Below, in pieces: positions 13,501 through 22,500 of a stretch of 64,000 nt of DNA (the stretch's first letter is position 1; the number at the start of each line of letters is the position of its first letter). The notes under the pieces are model-generated. The model did not search any database. It saw nothing but the letters and a program-made list of their open reading frames with translations, and was not told where the DNA came from. This DNA comes from Arcuatula senhousia (Eukaryota; Mollusca; Bivalvia; Mytilida; Mytilidae). The stretch covers positions 39,110,106 to 39,174,105 of the forward strand of contig OZ020303.1 in assembly GCA_963971305.1 (NCBI GenBank), read 5' to 3'. A program made the translations under genes and the position numbers.

Positions 13501-16500
13501 TATAGTACCATATGGTGTATACCGATTTTATGCTCCTAGCTCAACTACTTCTTGTTTACCGAATACTTTGCACATAGTGAACATGAATGCAAAATTTTCA
13601 TCAAAGTTTTCTCAGCAACTGCAAGAGATAAAGGTCTGATATTTTGCATATAGCTTTATCCTATATTCCCATATGGTGTATACCGATTTTATGTTCCTAG
13701 GTCAACTATTTCCCGTTTACCGAGTATTTAAACTTGTATGCATGGCATAGTTTGGGGAGCGGGGGTATCACTAGTGAGCATTAGCTCACAGATTTACTTG
13801 TGTTTTTATCATATACATGTAAAAGAAATTGCCAAAGGTCTGAAAATATATTGCCAAACATGTTTTTTTCTAGATCTCCCTTATTAACACATTTGCTTTA
13901 TTGGTGGGTTTTGCTGGACTGACATTTTCAAGTGTATTTGTTGTAGATGGAGAAATCCACCTTAAGGATCCATGCCAATCACTGGTATGAACACTAACAA
14001 GTCATACTAATCAGTTATATATCAGTATCCCTGCAAATAAGAGTTATTTAAACACAGGCATTGAGTGATTATTGTTATTTATTACTTTACATCCCCTGCA
14101 AACAAAGTTTTTTTTTGGGGGGGGAAGGGAAGTAGCATATAGGAATGAAGTAGTCTGTACACAAATAGAAAATACTGCTCGCGGTTCTGCAAATGGCCCA
14201 TGGTCTAAAAAAATGCATATAATTCAAATCCAGCCCTGAAATAGTCACAGATAGACCCCCTTCTTAAACAAGGAACAGAAAACATCAAAAAGACAAGTAC
14301 AAACGAAAGCTTTGTCAAAGTTACCTTGTAGGTGTAGCTCCAACTCAACTGCTTGATGGATTTGGATGAAACTTTACATGAAGGACTTTAAGTACATCAT
14401 ATAGAGTTGTGCATGAAGAAGTTTTATTGCTTTCAGATTTCATTTTGGGGATATTAGTCGACAACTTTTTCTCCAATATAGAGTTGTATACGAAGCCCTG
14501 AGCTTCCTCACAGTCTTACTTCTTTATTACTTTATCACAAACAAAAACAAATGTACTGTGTTTATCAACTTTTTTTTTCTGTGAAAAAAAAACCCAAAAC
14601 ATTGCAAGACAATAAAGTAATTTCTATGTACTGTAAATGGTATATACAGCTTATAAAAATCAATTGTAGTTGGAGTTGACATATGTGTTGTTGTCTCATG
14701 TTCATTTACTCCATATCCTTTTATAAATTATATACAAAACTGGAGGTGGTTCTTGCACTGGAAACACCTCTTTTGAAAGAAAATTATGTTATCTATGATT
14801 AGACCTAAAAAGTGGTTTGGATATTAAGGTTGAACCTCTCCCTGCTCCCATTAAAAATCCCATGTATTCAGTTTGCAATGCATCTTGGAGATCAAGTTCA
14901 TAAACATAGTATTAACTCTATTGCTATTTCTATTTTAACTAAGAATTATTAAGAATTTCAATACCATTTTAGTTTCATCAACCAATTGAAATTAAGGACA
15001 ACCTACAAATGAATAGTTTTCAAATCACAAATTAATTTTGAAAAGCTTTCATCAATGTCTGTGTTTGATATATACTAGAACAGGATTTGATATGTAAATA
15101 TGTTTGACCAATTTAACATAAAACAACCTCTTTTATTGTACTTATGTAACAAAACAGATTTTTGTTAAATTTTTAGTTTCAGAAAAATATTCAGTGTATG
15201 AGTTTTTTTTTAATATTTATTTTCCTAAAATATTAAGTTAATGTTGTACATGTATAAGTTATGCATGTTTGTTTTATATTTTAGACAAAGTTTAACCTTT
15301 AGATTTAAGTTGATGTTGCAACTTAATGTAAAATATATACTTTTGCATTGAACTACTGTAAAATAATTGTATATATGTTTAAAAACAAATAAAAAAGTGG
15401 TCCACTTGTGGTTTATCACTTATTTTACTTTGTAGTATTATTTATTTAGCAGGAACATATAAAATGTCAAAATGCTTATGATATATCATGTTTAGTAAAT
15501 CTCATCTTTTATATATATTCTGTCACAATAAATATACCTGTCAAAACATTTTAACAGATTCACTGCTCTAAGGAGATCACATATATAAACAACCACAATA
15601 GATGAATTTTTAAACAGACACTTGCTTATATACTTGTAATAATAACTGTTGCACGAATATTTATTATTGTTTATACATATTTTTATTATATGTGATAGAA
15701 AGTGACATTTAGTCAAGATGTCATGTATATCAGACTAGACTATTTCATCTTCATTCCTCTTAATTCAACTTGACCTTCATGAGCAAAGTTCAAGGTCATG
15801 TTGGCTCAGATGTTTTTTGAAAGTGTCGTTACTGTACCTGTGAAGGCTCTTGTGACTCTTGAGGGTTTCATTTTTTTTAACAACAAAAATGACTCCCTCA
15901 GACATTGCCACTTTCTTTATACATGAACAGATTATTATGTCGCCTGCAACGTGTTGCAGAAGCGACATATAGGGGTTACTTTGGCACTATCCGTCGTCTT
16001 GCGTCCTGCGTCATTGTCCTGCGTCGTCCTGCGGCGTCACAAAAATTTCCGTCGCAGTTTTCCAGGCTACTACATGCCACAGCCTCTTGATATTTGGTAT
16101 GTAGCTTCATTGCATAGTACTGTAAGGTGTAAAGCGATTTTATGCCCGAAAAATAACTACTTCCTGTTTGACGAATACTTAATGTTTTATATATAATGGA
16201 CATAGATGCCAAATTTTCGTCGCAGTTTTCCAGGCAACTACATGCCACAGCCTCTTGATATTTGGTATGTAGCTTCATTGCATAGTACTATAAGGTGTAA
16301 AGCGATTTTATGCCCGAAAAATAACGACTTCCTGTTTGACGAATACTTAATGTTTTATATATAATGGACATAGATGCCAAATTTTCGTCGCAGTTTTCCA
16401 GGCAACTACATGCCACAGCCTCTTGATATTTGGTATGTAGCTTCATTGCATAGCATTATAAGGTGTAAAGCGATTTTATGCCCAAAAAATAACTACTTCC

Positions 16501-19500
16501 TGTTTGACGAATACTTAACGTTTTATATATAATGGTCATAGATGCCAAATTTTTGTCGCAGTTTTCCAGGCAACTACATGCCACAGCCTCTTGATATTTG
16601 GTATGTAGCTTCATTACATAGTACTATAAGGTGTGAGGAGATTTAATGCCCGAAAATTAACTGCTTCCTGTTTGGCGAACAAATATAGATACGCAGGCGA
16701 CATATGCCTTCCGGGGAAGGCTCCATCTAGTTTTTTAAAAAGAATACTTTATCAATTAACTCACCCACCCCCAAAAAATTACAATAGCATAGAATAGTCC
16801 ATTTAAAGTTTTGCACAATCACCAGACCAGGATGAAGACCATAAGGGTAACATGTATTTGACATAACATGGAAGCACAAAACATTTAAAGCTACTTCAGT
16901 TTTCTTAAAAGTTCTAAACAAATTGCTTTGATATTTTGTTTGAATATTTCAAAATATTTTTTTGTTTCAACTTTTACATGTATTGAAGTTTATCCTTTTG
17001 TAAACCAAGCACCTAAAAACTGCTTTGGATACTGATTTCTTTCTTGTTCAAGTTCCTCCAACAACTTATTTTAAAAGTAGAAACAAAAACAAAAATTATG
17101 ATTGGACATTAGAATGTAATATGATATTTTTTTCTTTGTATTTCAGACCTTTCTTGAATGCTGGGAAGAGAGAAATGTTAGCAGATTATGCACTTCCTGT
17201 CGCAGTCTTGGCTATGTCCTTCTTTGGATCTGTAGTCTTTAAAGATATCAAGTGTAAGTTAGTGTTTTTGAAAAGGTAGACTTGCCCATTTGTCTAGCCG
17301 AATTTGCTGAGGTCCAGAAAAATATCAAGCAAATTACACTTGAAATTGATTTACAGCTTCAGGTGGGTCAAAACCAAAACATACTTCAAAAACTGATTTT
17401 AGATTGTCTTCTTAACATGCTTTAGTTGTTGAAGAATCTATCATGTTCAAGGATTATTGTCTCCTGCCTTTCTAAAAAAGCCTATCTGTTTTACAAGTTA
17501 GCATTGGCTCTCAGATTTCTTCTCATAAGGTAGTTAAACAATCTGATTATAACAGTCAAAATATAAAAAAACCCCACTCAAATCTGACAATTGTAAATGT
17601 ATAAATTTTTGTGTGGTTGTAAGTTTTAACCTTCAATGGCTAATAATCTCAAGTTTTTTTCTCAATAATAGTATTTTGTACTAAAAAAAGAATGAAATAT
17701 TTGCTATAGAGATATTTTTTGTGGATATTTTATGAAGGGAAAATTTCCACGTTTACAGTATTACTACATTAGAAATTGGTTTTGTAAATTTTAATTGCTT
17801 ATAGGTTTCAATATGGTAAAAAATCAGATGGTACCACTTTAATGTTTATCATCTGAGTTATGGGAGTATGTGGAAAAAAAGTCTTTCAATATCATTTTGT
17901 TAATTTATTGCAGTGAAGCCTTTTACCTACAGAGCTGATGTCAAGTTCTTTGAAGTTGCCCCTATACACACCTTACCCTGGGGAGCAGTCTTTGGTGCTG
18001 CAGGAATGGGTTTCTGTTTATCTTTGTTATTCTTTATGGACCAGAACATATCAAGTGCCTTAGTAAATGCTCCAGCTAATAAGTGAGTATTTTTATGGCA
18101 AGACCATGTATGTGGATAGGACATATAGTTTTACCCTTATCCGTCTGTATGTACATCCGTCCGTAACACTTTGGGTAAGTTCTAGGTTAAGGTCCATTAC
18201 TCAGATACTAGATGTTGGGGGGTCAATGATAATTCACCAATAGATGGGTCTTGGGTAGGGCTTAACAACCCACTAGAAATTTGGTCACTGTGACCTATAT
18301 TTTATGCATGAACAACTTTGGTTAAGTTCTTGGTTAAGTTCCGTAACTTGGATACTAAAATTTGGATTCAATGCTATTTCACCACTAGATGTGTCTTGGG
18401 TAACATGACACCACCCACTAGAAATTAGGCCATTTTTACCATCATGTGGCTCATAGAAACATTTTCTAATTATACCTCATTTGCATAATTGTCCATGTGT
18501 TGCCTGGAAAGCAATTGTTCTAAGGTTTTGGTGGATAAATAGGAGTCACTCTGTCTGTCTGCCCACATATCTTGTAAGTCCTAGTAATCCACCTGTTGAA
18601 TTCATTAAATTTTGAGGTAAATGATATGGGGATGTGAAAAAAGAAATTTCTCTGCACTCAATTATCATTCAGGGGAGATAATAAGTTCCAATTTTATGAT
18701 TCAATAGTAAGTCATTTTTTTTTCATAGATTTTATGGTTGTAAGTAACAATCAAAGCTAATGTGAGATTGATATTTTGAGAACATCATGAATACATTTAT
18801 GACAGGAGACCTAGTCAAATATCAATAATTTGCAATTACATTTACAAAAGATAATTTTCATAACCTGCTTTTGATATTATATTGGGCATCCATTATAGTT
18901 TTGCTTTAAAAACTACCAATCATCATATTTCAGATTGAAGAAAGGAGCTGCCTATCATTGGGATTTATTTACAGTCGCCTTAATCAATGGATTCCTGTCT
19001 ATATTTACATTCCCATGGGTACATGCTGCCCTCCCTCATTCCCCACTCCATGTCAAGGCTTTAGCAGACATGGAAGATAGAGTAGACCAAGGCCATGTAC
19101 ACCAAATGTAAGTTCATTTTTGTATTATTATATATAAATGATAAAAGTTTATTATTTTACATGTTCTGGAAATCTTAATAAGCATTAAATCTGATCAAAT
19201 TAATGGTGTAGACAATAAAAGAAAAACAATTTTAGAAAGTATTGTGTTTTTATCAAACAAATTGTGATTAAAAAAAAGATAAATTCTGAATGGACAATTT
19301 CCAGGCAAACTATATAAGACTGCTTCAAACAATAAAAAAAACTTGGAATTTTTATACCCCCTGTTTGAAAAGTGGGGGGTATATAGTGATAGGGGTGTCT
19401 ATCCGTCTTTCTGTCTGTCCGCCCGTCTGTCCTTCCGTTACACTTCAGGGTACCCATCTCTTATCCGCAACTCCTCCTAAACCCCTTGATGGATTTTCAT

Positions 19501-22500
19501 GAAACTTTCACACATTCTTTGTCACATAATATAGATGTGCACCTACTATTTTAAAATTTCATCAGAATGATTTTTGGCTTTCCCATAGCAAAACATGGAC
19601 TTAGTCATTACACTATCCGCAACTCCTCCTAAACCCCTTGATGATTTTTGGGGTTTCACATAGCAAAACATGGACTTAGCCATTCAACAACATGGGGGTA
19701 CCCATCTCTTATCAGCAACTCCTCCTAAACCCCTTGATGGATTTTCATGAAACTTTCACACAATCTTTGTGACATAATGTAGATGTGCACCACATATTTT
19801 AAGATTTTATCTGATTATTTTTTTGGGGGGGCGGGGGTTATTTTCATGAAACTTTCACACATTCTTTGTCACATAATATAGATGTGCACCTACTATTTTA
19901 AAATTTCATCAGAATGATTTTTGGCTTTCCCATAGCAAAACATGGACTTAGTCATTACACTATCCGCAACTCCTCCTAAACCCCTTGATGATTTTTGGGG
20001 TTTCACATAGCAAAACATGGACTTAGCCATTCAACAACATGGGGGTACCCATCTCTTATCAGCAACTCCTCCTAAACCCCTTGATGGATTTTCATGAAAC
20101 TTACACACAATCTTTGTGACATAATGTAGATGTGCACCACCTATTTTAAGATTTTATCTGATTATTTTTTTGGGGGGCGGGGGTTATTTATTTGTGAGCT
20201 GCTTCTCAGAGTTTTTCATAGTTTTAAGTGACTTCCATAATATCAGTTTGTCAAAATACTAGTTAAACTTTTCTATATCTTTTTCTTGACAGTGTTGTTT
20301 ATGTACGAGAGACCAGGCTAACAGGCATATTGTCCCACATTATGATTGGTTTATCCATGTTGTTGTTACCCTACCCAATGAGCTACATACCTAGACCCGT
20401 ATTGGATGGTCTCTTTATCTATATTGCCATCACAGCATTATTTGGCAACCAGTTGTTTGATAGAATTCTATTGCTATTTACTGAACAGGTAATGAGGAAA
20501 ATATATATGATATATTGTGTAATAAATTTGTGTGCTTGAAATTTCATTTGTTTTGGTTGCATCACAAAGTGGATTACGTGACATCTTGAATAAAATTATT
20601 TAAAAACCTTTATTGCAATTTTTTAGCACGAGGAAAATGGCTAAAAATATGTTTTATTTATAAAAAAAAAACAATTGGGGATTTTTAAAAATTAGAATTA
20701 AAAGTTTTTAAAAAGTGAAATGAAATTTGACTGTCAGTACTAACTATAGAAGTAATGCGACTTTGCACACATGACTTCATACAAATACACTCAGGGATTT
20801 CCCCACAGTTAGTTACTTACATTGCAGCATATCCATCAAATATTTTGCAAGTCCATCCATTCATCAATGTTTGTTATTCTTTATGGAAGAGGGAGAACCT
20901 GGTTGAACCTACCATTTTTTTAAATGCCTGCACCAAGTCAGGACCCTTGCAGTCTTCAATTTCTTCTATGTATCCTTGCCTTGTTTTGTCTCTTTTCTTG
21001 AACATTTGAGATATATCCTTCCTCTTGTTATAACTTTAATTTACATATATCTTATTTTCAGTCTGCCTACCCACCCAACCACTACATTCGTAGAGTACCT
21101 CAGAGGAAGATTCATCTGTTTACCCTGACACAGATTCTACAGCTCCTGGTCCTCTGTGTGTTTGGATTCTCACCTATACCTTACATGAAGATGGTTTTCC
21201 CTATACTTATCATGCTTCTGATGCCTATAAGGTATGTATTAAGAACTCTCACCTATACCTTACATGAAAATGGTTTTCCCAATACTGATCATGCTTCTGA
21301 TGCCTATAAGGTATGTATTAAGGATTCACGCCTATACTTACATGAAGATGGTTTTCCCCATACTTATCATGCTTCTGATGCCTATAAGGTATGTATTAAG
21401 AACTCTCACCTATACCTTACATGAAGATGGTTTTCCCTATACTTATCATGCTTCTGATGCCTATAAGGTATGTATTAAGGATTCTCACCTATACCTTACA
21501 TGAAGATGGTTTTCCCTATACTTATCATGCTTCTGATGCCTATAAGGTATGTATTAAGGATTCTCACCTATACCTTACATGAAGATGGTTTTCCCTATAC
21601 TTATCATGCTTCTGATGCCTATAAGGTATGTATTAAGAACTCTCACCTATACCTTACATGAAGATGGTTTTCCCTATACTTATCATGCTTCTGATGCCTA
21701 TAAGGTATGTATTAAGGATTCTCACCTATACCTTACATGAAGATGGTTTTCCCTATACTTATCATGCTTCTGGTGCCTATAAGGTATGTATTAAGGATTC
21801 TCACCTATACCTTACATGAAGATGGTCTTCCCTATACTTATCATGCTTCTGATGCCTATAAGGTATGTATTAAGGATTCTCACCTATACCTTACATGGAG
21901 ATGGTCTTCCCTATACTTATCATGCTTCTGATGTCTATAAGGTATGTATTAAGGATTCTCACCTATACCTTACATGGAGATGGTCTTCCCTATACTTATC
22001 ATGCTTCTGATGTCTATAAGGTATGTATTAAGGATTCTCACCTATACCTTACATGAAGATGGTTTTCCCTATACTTATCATGCTTCTGATGTCTATAAGG
22101 TATGTATTAAGGATTCTCACCTATACCTTACATGGAGATGGTCTTCCCTATACTTATTATGCTTCTGATGCCTATAAGGTATGTATTAAGAACTCTCACC
22201 TATACCTTACATGAAGATGGTCTTCCCTATACTTATCATGCTTCTGATGCCTATAAGGTATGTATTAAGGATTCTCACCTATACCTTACATGGAGATGGT
22301 CTTCCCTATACTTATCATGCTTCTGATGTCTATAAGGTATGTATTAAGGATTCTCACCTATACCTTACATGGAGATGGTCTTCCCTATACTTATCATGCT
22401 TCTGATGTCTATAAGGTATGTATTAAGGATTCTCACCTATACCTTACATGAAGATGGTTTTCCCTATACTTATCATGCTTCTGATGCCTATAAGGTATGT

